From: Geosiphon pyriformis
Lineage: Eukaryota; Glomeromycota; Glomeromycetes; Archaeosporales; Geosiphonaceae
Direction of reading: 5' to 3'
Length of the DNA stretch: 64,000 nucleotides
Assembly (NCBI GenBank): GCA_016748015.1
Contig: JAAOMT010000741.1
Span: 584,727 to 648,726, forward strand
Part shown: piece by piece, positions 34,222 through 46,291 of the stretch
How positions within the stretch are numbered: position 1 is the first letter of the stretch
How the letters are laid out: every line of letters begins with the position of its first letter
Translations under genes and position numbers: made by a program
The notes under the pieces: model-generated
Databases searched by the model: none
What the model saw: only the letters and a program-made list of their open reading frames with translations
Told to the model about the DNA's origin: nothing

Positions 34222-36135
34222 ATGACATCAAGCAACGCAAATATGCCAATTGATATAACCTCTAGAGATATTGATATGAACCAAGATCATGATCATCGTC
34301 CGACCAGAAACAAGATATTAGTGCTTGGTAGACGTGGTGTTGGAAAATTGTCCTTGATCAAACGTAAATAATCGGTGATCTTAAAAGATAGAAATGGTTT
34401 GAGTTATTCAAAGAAATTTTAGCAGTTGTTAAAGGATTTTGAGTAGATATACAATCATCCTGAAACAGCAAACGTATGATTAAAGAAATATAGTGATGGG
34501 TGTATTTTATTGATTTTCACCGATCATACCGAGGTTATCCAATGGATTTTTGTTATAACTTCTTCAAAGTCTCGCTATTTTTATCTAAATTCAATCTATA
34601 TTATTTTAGCTTCTTATTTCATGCCTGCTTTCTCACTTTGTCTAACGTCAATCTTTTGCCAGAGATCATTTATTCCAAAGATGCTACTACCGAAAAGACC
34701 GAACCTTCCTTCACAGATCTTGAATCTGATAAAAGTACATCCAAGATAAATTCCGGTTTTCACCACAATGTTTTACACGAACCAGAAGACCCAAACCATT
34801 CTGGACACATATTTCCATGGCTTATCTCGACAAAGTATTACACAGCTAATGTACAATTCTGGGTTGATGAAACCTTGTCAGTTGATGCTATTGATGCTGA
34901 AGTCATTAAAGCTTATGAGGCCGAAGAAAATGGAATCGGAAGTGTAGTTGATGCTGTGATTTTTGTGTTTCGGAAGGATCAGGTAGATTTAAATTTCCAA
35001 ATATAATGATATTCTTTGTCCTTGATTTTTTTTATTGATTCCTTTCTTCTTTCCTAAAATATGGCAAAAAATAGCCATCAACATTTAATGATATTCATCC
35101 GTTTTTACCATTCATCGCACGCTATGAACCCGCAATTACACTCGCAGTGGGAATGGGTTTAACATTAGAAAGTTCAGTGGGTCTAACAGATTATGATGAT
35201 CAATTCCCTGATTGGTGTCTAGAAAATGGATTTGAATATGTGGATTTTGAAGCAAAGGAAAACTTGGATGAGCATGGTGAGAAAGCTCATTTCGGCTTCT
35301 TAGTCTTTTTGAGAAAGATTTCCATTCTCATATTCGATGATGTTTTTGCCATAAACTCAGAGTCTGTTGGTATAAATCGCATACTTGAAGCGCTAAAATC
35401 ACACATGTGGGATGGGTTGACGCGAATAAATTTACCAATAACATCAAAAACGTCAAGAGCTTTATTGCAAGACGATGATATTAAAGATGTCTATGAACTG
35501 GGACATATGGATCCTAAATTAAATCAAGAGCTCTTGGAGGGCAAGTCTTAGCATTCATAAATGTGAAGCTATTAATCCCCTTGAAATAATTATTTTTTAT
35601 TACGTCCACATACTATTAAACCTATCACAGCAATCTCGAGACTGGAAATTAACGAAAACAATATGGATCACATTATTCAAAATCGATCAGACACTGGGAC
35701 ACTACAAGATCACTTTAAAGCCCCGTTCGACGACTCTGACCCGGAGTTTTTTCAGGGTAATAATATTAATCCATATCAGTATTTGGACATTCTGTAATTA
35801 GGTACTGATTTTGTAATATTCTAAAGACATGCCAACCCAGAAAGAAATTGCAAAAATACACGAACAACTTTTTGGCGATTTTGGTCATGAAGATCAAGAT
35901 GGTGAAGATGGGATGGATCGGATATTATCACGGTTGAATATCTTAAGAGGCAGGTATTTGGATATCACGTTTGTTTTCAGGTTTTAAAGGCTTTATTTCC
36001 TAACTTTTGATATCAACACCTGAATTTTTGAACCCCATTTTCACAGAAAAAGGTAAACTTTTACCAGACCTGGAACGAAGGAAATTGGCAGCTAGTGTTG
36101 CATATTCATTTGGAATGGGCATTAGTGGTGAGTGA
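34222..36135 (+). CDS. AAGAB/p34-like alpha- and gamma-adaptin-binding protein
   Basis: Small-GTPase-like protein; the family binds clathrin adaptor subunits and helps AP complexes assemble. Predicted exons 34222-34363, 34663-34982, 35075-35544, 35641-35756, 35827-35949 and 36047-36135 join in phase to about 419 aa. The N terminus has a degenerate P-loop, VLGRRGVGKLSLIK. PWLISTKYYTANVQFWVDE, then VVDAVIFVFRKDQ and LPFIARYEPAITLAVGMGL, match the p34 GTPase-like fold, followed by DWCLENGFEYVDF. The C-terminal p34 signature is split over the last two exons: MDRILSRLNILRE and GKLLPDLERRKLAASVAYSF. The last intron appears to use a GC donor (AG/GCAGGT). The first intron (299 bp) and the donor at 35545 (GTCTTA) are the weakest calls. 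Yeast relative: Irc6. Confidence 0.8.
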
Positions 36136-38429
36136 TCTTTGAGAGGCAATAAATGAAATTATCACCTTGGTAAATTTGTATAATGTCGAAGTTCGCTGAA
36201 AGTATGAGAAAGTTTTATTATTTAATAATTCTCAGTTGTTCAGGAGTCTTAAGAAAACTTTAATTTTCATTGTGGCAAATACAAAGTTCCATTAATTAAA
36301 GCATGCGAAAAAAGTTGATGTTATTTTCTTTAGACCCTAGTTGTCACCAAAATTGCAAAATAGATAATTCAAACTGAAAATATACTCCACTGAATGAATA
36401 TATCAGTAATTTATGGTTCCAAATATTATAAAATTGATTCCAATAATTAAAGAAAGTTACCATTTAAAAATATTTCATTGCGTAATAAAGTTAATATCAT
36501 ACAAATCGCTATGAATTGATCATAAAATTAAAGAATCTAAATATAATTTAATAAAAACTTGACATTTTAATTCACAAAAAACCTTTTTTGAACAGATTAT
36601 AACAATACTTATTAAAATATTGATAAATAATAATTTAAATTAAAAACAGTTTTTTAATTTTATTTATTTATTTATCAAACAATAAAAATAAAAAAACTTT
36701 TTGAATTTAAAATTTAATTAAATAACATCATATGGGGAAAGTCCTAGTAAAAGTCACTAAAGTTCTAAATACGTAATTAACAGATGGACTATACTTGTTA
36801 ATTAAATAAAATTAAGTTATTTTTAATTTTAAAATTATAAAAATTATTTGTTTTAAATTATAATTTTTTTTAATGCTTACTAAATATAATTTAACTAATA
36901 TCTATTTACATATTTTTAATATTTTCAATTTTCAATTTTTGTTATTAAATATATAAAAATATGTATTTAAATATAATAAAAACAAACTAATAAAACATAT
37001 ATATATATACATAATTTTTTTTAGGCTTAAACAAGTGTATTATAATTAATTCATTATATTAATTGTAATTAATGCATTAATAATACATAATTAATTATTT
37101 AAACTTATATCAAAATCATATTGAGTTAAATTTTATTATTATTCAACGCAAAACTATCCAACTATAAATTATTTTATACAATTTAATTATTATATATTAA
37201 ATATAAATTGTGCTATAAAAAATATGTAATTAGTTATTTAAGCCAACTTAAACTATTTTAAATAAAACAAAAAAAACAAACTTTGTGCTTTAATCTTATT
37301 TATATAACTATTTAAATAATTATTTTTTTTAATAAATCTGTACAACTAAGTTTTAATAGCTTTCTTACTAATTCTGGTTTTTAATAATTTTAAATAAGTA
37401 CCAAATCAAACAAATTTTTTTTTACTTATAATAATATTTAATTTTTTAATTATGTTATTATTATTACAAAATAAAATTTTACCAAACTTATTTTTAAATT
37501 TGAAAAAGTTTTGTACATATTAATTATTATTCTGCCAAGATTTTTAATTTATGTTTTTAAAAAGCAAACTTAAAAATTTAATTTCATTATAAAAACTTAT
37601 TTAATTATCAAAAAAATGTAATTAAAGCAACCAAAAAACCAAAAAACCAATAAACTTAATTATTAATTTTATAAAAGCAAAAAACTCTTAAATTTTTATT
37701 TTTAAAAACATTAATCTGAAATTAACAATAATATTAGAATTAAAAAAGCATATAAATACCACAAAATTTGCAATATTAATATAAAACATAAAAATTTTAA
37801 AAAACTAAAGAACATTGTTTTGTAATTAAAAATTAATTAATCTAATTTAAACTTTAATATTTATAATAATACTAATATTTAAAAGTTTTTTATTAAGTAA
37901 AATTTATGTTAAAATACCAATTTTAAATAATAGTTATATTAAATGTTTTTTTAAACTTAAAAATAACAATAACAAATCTTAATTTCAAAAATTATATGAC
38001 TAAAAAAATTAACCAATTTAATTTAAAATATTTATAAAAAACAATAATTTCTTTTTAATTAACAAAAAATATTTTAAAATTGTTTTTATTATTAAAATTA
38101 ATTAACAAATAAAAACAGTTTTAATGTTTTTTAAAAACTTAAAATATATAATAATAATAATATATTATTATAAATTAACAAATTTTAATTTAATACCTAA
38201 AAACTTTATTAAAAACATTAAAATATAAATTAATTATTTTTAAAATTAAATAACTTAATAAGTTAATTATTTAAAATTATATGTTAAAATTTATTATAAC
38301 TTATTATATTAAACAATTTAATTATGTATTAATTTAAACCAGTTTTAATAAATAAATTTTTATTAAAAATTTTTAAAATCTTTATAACCTTAATTATTTT
38401 ATTTTATTGTTTAATAAATAAAGTCCAAA
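36136..38429. repeat. AT-rich gene desert
   Basis: 2.3 kb almost wholly of A and T with TTAATT and AATAAT runs. No ORF with recognisable content on either strand. It abuts the 3' end of the antisense LINE. It may be decayed repeats or a structural AT-rich block; nothing more can be supported. Confidence 0.6.
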
Positions 38430-41017
38430 TACAGCCTAGTTTTATACATCAAAGAAATGACTTATACTAAGTATGAATCATGCTTTTTCTATACACGACC
38501 AGCTACTTGGGCCAATTAGAACAACACTATGCAGCTATATGAACTGAAACCAAATCACTTATCCTAGAAAAAAAAAAACAAGATTTGTGAAATCCAAAAC
38601 ATACACCAAAAGCCTTAGCTATTCCAAGCATCTTAACCACACCAGCAAAAAATTCTAAAGCCAAACCAGAGACTGATATGAGAGCTAAACCATCAAAAAG
38701 AATCAAGCCATTTTTTTTCATATATGTCCAGTGTTTAGCACGAACCAATCAGACATTATCTCTAAAATCAAGACTAAGAAAGCATATGAACTCAACAATC
38801 TCATGACAAGCAACCTTGAGATCATGGAAAATGAAAACAGTCTCATAAAACCAACCATCAAAAACACAACCCTTAAAAAGAGCCATTAATAAAGAATAAT
38901 TAGAAATACAGATTAACAACAACTGGAGCACACCTAAAAAGAAATGAGAAAAACCCGAAAGTAACTTTCAAGAATTCACATGGGATTCCAGAATTTGATG
39001 CCAAGTAAGTTTGTCAACTTTGCAGAAAAACACATAATCTGATACTTCCACCTTACCACAATACAAGCACAGAATACTGAGATAACATTTATCATAAAGA
39101 CACTTATGAACAGCTACAGGCAATCGACAATGCAAAGCTTTCATAAAATAAGTATGCATATTAGCCAAGGCCTTGCTGGTATAATCAGTGGTCATGTGCA
39201 AATTAGGATGCCACATTAGCAAGGACCAGTGCCAATCAATTTCAGAAAGCAAACTATGAGACAAAAACTTTGAGCTGGAACCAATCTCCCAATGTGCACA
39301 ACAGACAGACTGATAAACATTACAAACAAAATGTCTAGAGTTACCAGAAACAATAACACTATTAACCACCAAAAAATGTTCATCCAGACGAGACGGAAAA
39401 AACCACTCAAAAATAGACACATCACCAGTAAGTAAATTAACATGGTTATTTTCCGGGATGCCAGAGTGATCCTTTATCTTGTGCCAACTAACCCTTAAAT
39501 TTTTGCTGCAAATAATATTAACTATGTGGTAATGCTTGATCCAACACTGATTATGAAAATCAAAACATGCCAAAACCAGTTTTGACTTGTAAGCATCCAA
39601 AGCAGATTGACTATCCAAAAACAAGTGAATAGAGCTAGCCAAGAGAACACACTCCAGAGCCAATGCAATAGCTTGCATCTCAGCCAAAGTAGACAATATC
39701 AAACCCAATACACCAATGCCCAAATCTGAATTAATGTTTTCAAAAAAAACAGCAGCACTGGCCCAGCAGCCAACAGTGTCCAAATTTCTTAAAGACCCAT
39801 CCGTGTATATAGAAAAACTATTAGTATCAACCTGAAACAGATGATCACATACAGACATAAAACCACCAGAGCCAAGAATGTTCAGAAAACCAATATTACT
39901 TGATACTGAAGAAAAAGTTGAAGACAAATCCACATTATTAAAAAACACAATGAAAAGTCTAAACCACTCAGGAACAGGCCGATGGGGGTCCAGTCTCTTC
40001 CACCACTTAAATGTGTACCAATCAAAAATAGTGCCATGATGATTGCAAAGTTGATTCACAAATACAATATCATAACATTGAAAAGAAGGGAGAAACTTGA
40101 AAAACATCAACTCACCAAGAGCAACAAACATGGAAACCCCACCACAACCATGAAAAAAATTGGCCAGAGAGCCACCAATAGACAAACTACAATTAAAAAA
40201 AATATGAACCATGCCCACTAAGAAATTATTAGAAGCACCAACATAAATATGAACTAAAAAACACAAAAGATGAACAGGATGCCAACAAAAAACTTGCAAA
40301 TCATGAGATCTGTAAGAAAACAAACAACTCAGAATTCCACCAGAGTTTGCAAAGCTAATAAGAAAAGCAATCTTACTCTTAGACTGAATTTGTGCAAAAG
40401 ATTTCAAACTATAAAAAGAGGAGTAGTGAATAGTATCACTTAGAAAGTCCAAAGACAGGCCAGACTTGATCTTTAGCCTCTTATGAACCAGAACATCCCA
40501 CTAGTTGCACACACTAACCAGAACAAAACTAAACTGCATTCTATAACTAACTATAGAATGAAGTACTATCAACACCAAATATGAAAACTGCTTATTTGAA
40601 ACTGTCTTTCTTAAAACCAAATTGATAAAAAAACAAACATCTGAATACACTTTAGCCAAACTAGGCTTTGAAAGACCTTCAGTTGAAAAAAAAATACTCA
40701 GATACTGATGAGATTCACTCTTTTTAGCAATAGAGATAGGTGTACCACTAATAGAGAGAGAAAGAGTATTAACTCTGCTATTAATAGGAATGGCCACTGT
40801 TTTGTTATTATTAATTAAAATGTCATTAATTTGAAAGAAATCACTTGCAATATTAAGAATATGCTGAGTAGCACTCTGACTGCTACTAATCTAAATTGTA
40901 TTGTTAATGAATCCACTAATAGCAAAAAAGGAAGAAAGCCCAGTCTGAGATTCAGCACAACCACTCTTAAAAACAAAATAAGAAATCAGCCTATATTTGT
41001 ACACACTTTCTTGACAC
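38430..41017 (-). mobile_element. LINE copy B, 3' segment (RT end, RNase H, Cys motif)
   Basis: Minus-strand non-LTR element cut by the Gypsy insertion at 41017. It contains the end of the RT domain, with FINN at 40911-40900 where a catalytic FxDD is expected, then a long open frame at 40452-38968. Its other half starts at 50921. The 3' untranslated end near 38430 shares TGTATAAAACT with LINE copy A near 32950. Confidence 0.88.
38968..40452 (-). pseudogene. LINE B ORF2 C-terminal part: RNase H and cysteine motif
   Basis: 494 codons without a stop, the longest intact stretch of this element. RNase H residues: Asp in YTDGSL, Glu in LAEMQAIALALE, Asp in FLDSQSALDAY. The fourth site, KDHSGIPENNHVN, has Asn where LINE copy C has Asp. 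The end has CLYCGKVEVSDYVFFC, the CxxC cysteine cluster common after RNase H in such LINEs. RNase H after RT is typical of the Tad/I group. It cannot act alone because the upstream ORF is interrupted. Confidence 0.85.
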
Positions 41018-42028
41018 TGTTACTAGTAGAATTTTAGCTAGTAATTAGCATGAAATTACCCTTATAATCCCTATAATTAATTAATATATTAATATTATTT
41101 CAAATTATCATTTATTATTTAATCAATTATCACATATCATGATTCAATTAAAATAATCTAATTAGTATAACAAAAAGTAGGATGATCAAATTACACAATA
41201 CTTTGAACTTTGTAACATTCTAAAATTTGCCAAAATTTACAGAAATTTGCCGAAATTTATAAGAAATTCACCAAAATTTACAGAAATTTGCCAAAATTAT
41301 GAATAGTTCACCCAAATTAATCAATAATTCAGCGAAATAACTTGTAGTTCATCAAAATGTATCTTTAGTTTGCCAAAATTTGAACAAAGAAAAAAAGTGC
41401 AAGTTCATAGACTAGTACTACAACAAATTGTATAAAAGAAAAGCTTTTCTCTTCAAGAAAATGTATCTTACTTTAGATTTATCACTTAGAACCATTTCTA
41501 TACACACAAAAAAAAATAAATATCAAATAATTTAAAAAACCAAATTCTTTAATTATTGCACTTGAAAAATCCTCAAAACCCAACTAACGTTTTAAAATTG
41601 ATTAGCTACCAATTTCAGTAAACTGTTAGTGATTTTAGGCCTGGATAGAAAACGTTTCCTTTGACAAAATTTTATTTCTTTTATATTTCTTTGTTTTTCT
41701 TTTCTTTTTTTATTATAAACATTAGGATAGCCTACAGACAAGATTCCTGTAAAAGAGTTGACTTTCACAGCAAAGTAACTACACATTTTTAGTGAGCTTC
41801 CAAATGAGCAATTTTTGGGAAAAAGTTGACGTTTACTACAATATAACTACATAAAATAACTGGTACAGAATTGGCTATTCCACTCATAAGCCCAGCAGTT
41901 CAAATTATAGAAGATAATTTGAAGATAAATTCGGTTATTGAAGGTTTAACTACTTCTAGAAAATGTGAATTTGCAACCAACAGACATTTACAACATTTAA
42001 AAAAAGAGATCAAAAACCTCTGGTAACA
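41018..42028 (+). repeat. 5' LTR of the Gypsy element
   Basis: 1011 bp, starts TGTTACTAGTAG and ends CTGGTAACA. Longer than the 3' LTR because a short array of AAATTTGCCAAAATTTACAG-like units at about 41222-41300 is expanded. TATAAAAGAAAAG at about 41431 may be the TATA region. Confidence 0.92.
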
Positions 42029-42046
42029 TTTGGTGCTCTTCCATAG
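42029..42046 (+). other. Candidate primer binding site
   Basis: TTTGGTGCTCTTCCATAG follows the LTR directly. It contains TGG, the complement of a tRNA CCA end. The tRNA species was not identified. Confidence 0.4.
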
Positions 42047-42073
42047 AAATAATACAGCAACAACAAATTCAAA

Positions 42074-43550
42074 GTGGCAACCACACCAGACACAACAACT
42101 CTAGAGTATTATCAGTCAATTTACACCCACTGCAAGCAAAGATTTAACATCCCAAACGGAATTGAAGTTGTCAAAAAATCAGTATACCAATATATTGAAA
42201 ATTGCATTAACAATTATCTTTTTGAAAACTACAACATTTCAGAAGTTAAAAGCAACCTCTACAATAATTTAGTGCACTATTCACAATTGGGAACAGAAGA
42301 CCTAAACAGTAAAATACTTGCTATCTACTTCCAAAAACTTAATTTTAATATTATTGAGTACTGTGAAGAAAAATACCCAGTACAGTCCAAATATTTTTTT
42401 AACTTTGAATCAGAAACAGAGACAAGCAACAAAGGCAAACAAAAAGTAAAACAATACTCAAGAACCACTCCAAACACTCCAATACTACCAAAGACAACTG
42501 CCAAACACTTGCAAACACCTGAACAAGAAACCAGTATCAAATTACCACTTTCTATTACACCATTTCCAATTTCACTTATTTAATCACAAACACCAAGTTC
42601 ATTACTTAATCATTTTTTCAGACCAGAAGATTTTCAGTCACCTAGAAATCCTACTCAACAACAGGAACCAATATCAACAAGTGCCAATATCATTAATTAC
42701 TTACAGGAAAATGAAAGTAATCATTCAGAAAGCTTGGAAAGTGAAGAAACTAAACCAGAACCAGAAGAAGCCACAGAAAACAAAGAAGAAATGACAACTG
42801 CTTATATTGCAAAGATTCCAGAATTCACGGGTGAAGATAATAATACCAGTCCTCAAAAATGGCTTAACAAAGTTCAAAAAGCAGGAGATGCAAATGGTTG
42901 GAATGCAGCAAGAATGCTCAAAGCAATTCCATACTTTCTCCAAGGAACTGTAGGAGAATGGTTTGAAAACTTAGAAGAACCATTTAAAAACTGGCAAGCA
43001 TTTAAAGATGCTTTTCTACAACAATTCACTGACAACAACACTTCTATTACTCTCAAAAACCACTTTCACAATATCAAGCAAGAAACATCTGAAACTGTTA
43101 TAACCTATCTTGGAAGATTCAACAAACTTCTCAGACAAATTCGACAATTGAAAACCAATGACTACTATTCTGATGCTCAAATTCTGGATCAGTTTATAGC
43201 AGGATTAAAAGACAAACTGATTAAAAAAGTCCATCCACATGCTTCAGCAAACTTAGCAATTGCCATTAAACATGCAAAGAATTATGAAATGGCTATGGAA
43301 GAAGCAAACCACACCAAACTTGTTAACTTGGCTATTGGAGAAACCAGCTCAGCAGCTGAAGAAAAAATAGACCAACTCACAAAGAAGGTTGAAAGCTATT
43401 TTACAAACCAGCAATAACAGCAGCAACAACCACAAAAATATCAACCACCACAGCAACACAACCAAAACAACTTTGGATCACCATCCAACAACTAACCTCA
43501 AAATTGTCACTATTGTGGAATTCCAGGACACTGGAAACGAGATTGCAGGA
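42074..43550 (+). pseudogene. Gypsy gag with CCHC zinc knuckle
   Basis: Structural protein of the element. One frame runs from about 42074 through 43546 with stops at 42581 and 43415. The usual start codon is not visible (GTG at 42074). The central part (42734-43417) is a retrotransposon gag domain: NTSPQKWLNKVQKAGDANGW, AIPYFLQGTVGEWFENL, FLQQFTD, ETVITYLGRFNKLLRQI and QFIAGLKDKL. The zinc knuckle at 43505-43546 has Cys-Cys-His-Cys at CX2CX4HX4C spacing, all present (CHYCGIPGHWKRDC). The stops fit Gln to stop changes (CAA/CAG to TAA). Confidence 0.85.
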
Positions 43551-44080
43551 AACTACAAAGAAACCAACAAAACAGGAGTAATCAACATTACTCTTTACCA
43601 CAACAATTTTATTACCAACTCCTACTACCAACTTATTATTCACTGAAACCACAAATTCAAAACAGCTATTATCAACTAGCTCCACAACTAATTCAACAAC
43701 AATATCAGCAATCTTTACCAATTCAGCAATTTCAGACACCACTCACTCAACAATATCAAGTATCAACAAGAAGATTGGTTTAACATAACCAATTCACACC
43801 CCAAAATCAATTTCAGAGTAACAACAACAGAATCAATCCAAATAACCAGTTGGTTCTCTGAAATTCTGATTAGCAAAGACCCAATCACTATCACACTCAA
43901 CCCAGTTATCTTACAATATCAGAGGAATCGGATTTTCAACAACCTGCACTTTCTGAAAGTGAAGTCACAGCACCCAGATCAAACCCTTCCAACAACACTA
44001 TTTCACCAGCTCAAATTGCCCAAAATGCCAACCTTTCAGATATATTCTCATTCGAATTTGAAGCAAATGAATCACCATTC

Positions 44081-44641
44081 TTGCTTAGTAATGCAGCAGC
44101 TAATAAACAAAAAGCTATTACTGCCATGTACACTGAAGCTACAGTAGAAGGAAAACCCATCCGACTAATTCTAGATAGTGGATCAGCTGAAAGTATTATC
44201 ACCTACCAGTTAATGCAACAGCTTCAAAGAACTGTTAACAGACCAGCCCAAACTGTAATTGTTACAGCAGATGATATAAAAAAAACACCAGTAGGAGAAA
44301 TTGACAATTTTCTATTCACCATTGATGGAATCACTATTTCAGTCAAAGTTCTAGTCATGAATACATCTCAATACCAAGCTCTAGTCAGAAATGATTGGCT
44401 TCTCAAGGCCAATGCAAATTTGGACTGGAAAACTCAGGAATTAAAAATCTCATACCAAAGACAATATATCATAGTACCTGTTACTTGTGGAACTTTTAAC
44501 AAACAATCAGAAAAAGCCCCAGTATTTGAATTTGAAGAAGAGAAAGAAATGCCACTTACTAAAATCTACATGGCTCTTAAATCAACATACAATTGGGCTA
44601 AAAAAACAGAACAGGAGATTTTTGAAGAATCAAGAGGATAG
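44081..44641 (+). pseudogene. Gypsy aspartic protease domain
   Basis: Pepsin-like retroviral-type protease, expected to cleave the polyprotein. The catalytic motif LILDSGSAESII is intact (DSG), preceded by VEGKPIRLI and followed by a beta-rich domain with VLVMNTSQYQALVRNDWL. Same frame as gag. The frame ends at a TAG at 44639 in a position where related copies would have Trp. Confidence 0.85.
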
Positions 44642-45300
44642 AAAAAAGTTAGATATTCTACACCAGAACCATGGAAACAACCACTCTATATTCCACTCAA
44701 ATGCAAAGATTGCAACAAAAAACTTTCATCAATGAGAGCATGTATTTTTCTAGAAGAGGAATATGAAACTCGCACCTGTTACTTTTACAAAACATGCCAT
44801 AGAGAACAATTTGGATCTCCAAAAAAAAGTGAAAAATAGAACAAAACTTCTTGCCTTACTTGTGAAGAAATGCTACCAAAAGAATACAATTGAATTGATG
44901 TAGCAATAAGAGGAGGAGTATGTAATCAGACCTGTCAATATGCTCTATCAATTTCGAAAAAAGTCAGAAGAGAAACACTATTTAATGCAGCATACAACAG
45001 TGCTCTTAATAAACTTTACCACTACCCTTATGATAATAAAATGATTTTTGACCTAGCAATGACATTGATCAATGGAGCCATCCAAGAAGATGTCTGCCAA
45101 ATGAAAGAAGCTGAATACATTAAGTATATTATAGAATTAGCTGGATTTGATTATGAAGATGAAGTAGAAACCTATCACCAAATGGCAAGCCACACATATC
45201 TAATTCAAGAAGCTCAAATTCAATGATTAAAGCAAATAAACATTCAATTGTGTGAAAAATACATCATGTCTTGTGATGACAAATGGTGTCCAAAATGCTA
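44642..45300 (+). pseudogene. Gypsy cysteine-rich segment between protease and dUTPase
   Basis: About 220 codons in the same frame with three stops, containing CKDC, CYFYKTC, CLTC, CNQTC and CPKC pairs, suggesting zinc binding. A helical part (FDLAMTLINGAIQEDVC, AEYIKYIIELAGFDYEDE) lies between pairs. I know no named domain with this pattern. Its position within the polyprotein suggests an accessory module of this Gypsy lineage. Confidence 0.6.
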
Positions 45301-46081
45301 TGCTCTTAGCATTCCCCTGCCAGAGGAAAATGATGAAAATAAAATCGAATTTGGAGTATCTAAACTGGTAGAAGAACTACCAACCACCCTTATCTATCTT
45401 CTTGAAAAGCAACCACCTTTACAACTTAAATACTTCAACAACCATGGCCAAGGAATCAGACCAGAAAAAGCACATGAAATTAATGCTAGATATGACCTAA
45501 GATATTCAGGAAAAGATACTTTGGTTCTCCAACCAAAGTTCTTGACAAAAATCAATCTCAAAATTGCTCTTGAAATTTCACCTGGAGCAATGGTTCAAAT
45601 TGCATCCAGATTATCATTGGCAAGCAAAAAAATCAATGTTAAAGGAGAAGTTATAGATGCAGGATATACTGGAGACATTACTATTATGTTGCAGAATGAA
45701 ACAGACAAACCATTCAAGATTGAACATGCTAAAAAAATTGCTCAAGCAATTTACCTACCCTTAATTAATATTTCGGGTCTACAATCAGTTAACAACAGAG
45801 AACAATTGGGAAAAAGTGAAAGAGGAATACAAGGTTTTGGTTCAACTGGACAATTTACAGCTCCAATAAACATAGCTTTCAATACACAGAATGAATCTTA
45901 CCAGATTCTTCAACTTTCTCAACCAATTACCATTTCACCTTTTGGTAAACATTACGAAATTTACACTTGCTCAAAACCCACTACTACCCAACAAATTTTT
46001 GAATCCAATGAACAAATCTGTTTGAAGCATGAAATCTTAATTCCAAACGTTTATATTCCCAAAGAAATGAAAAAATTTTGA
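45301..46081 (+). CDS. Gypsy-encoded dUTPase domain
   Basis: Predicted trimeric-type dUTP diphosphatase, which hydrolyses dUTP to dUMP and limits uracil in cDNA. The uninterrupted frame (45248-46081) shows all five family motifs in order: motif 1 ARYDLRYSG, motif 2 ASRLSLASK, motif 3 GEVIDAGYTGDI with the general-base Asp, motif 4 AKKIAQAI, and motif 5 RGIQGFGSTG, the Gly-rich substrate-capping tail. Motif 2 is slightly unusual (RLS for RSG/RSS). This is one of the few parts of the element without an in-frame stop. It is in frame with protease and RT, so it belongs to the polyprotein and is not a captured neighbouring gene. Lentiviral and betaretroviral dUTPases are the known retroelement parallels. 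Confidence 0.88.
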
Positions 46082-46291
46082 GTTACATTCTACAACCCCA
46101 ATAATTACTTTATTGTCTTATTAAACAAAGTAGAAATTAGAATCATACACAGCAATATTTTTTAAGATGAAAATCCTTAAATTGTCTCTAATTTCATCGA
46201 AATTGTAAGGCATACTCTACTCCCAAATCCAAATATCATTCTCACTACTGAAAACTATCACTTTTTGGAAGAAAAACTCTCTTGAATCAAC

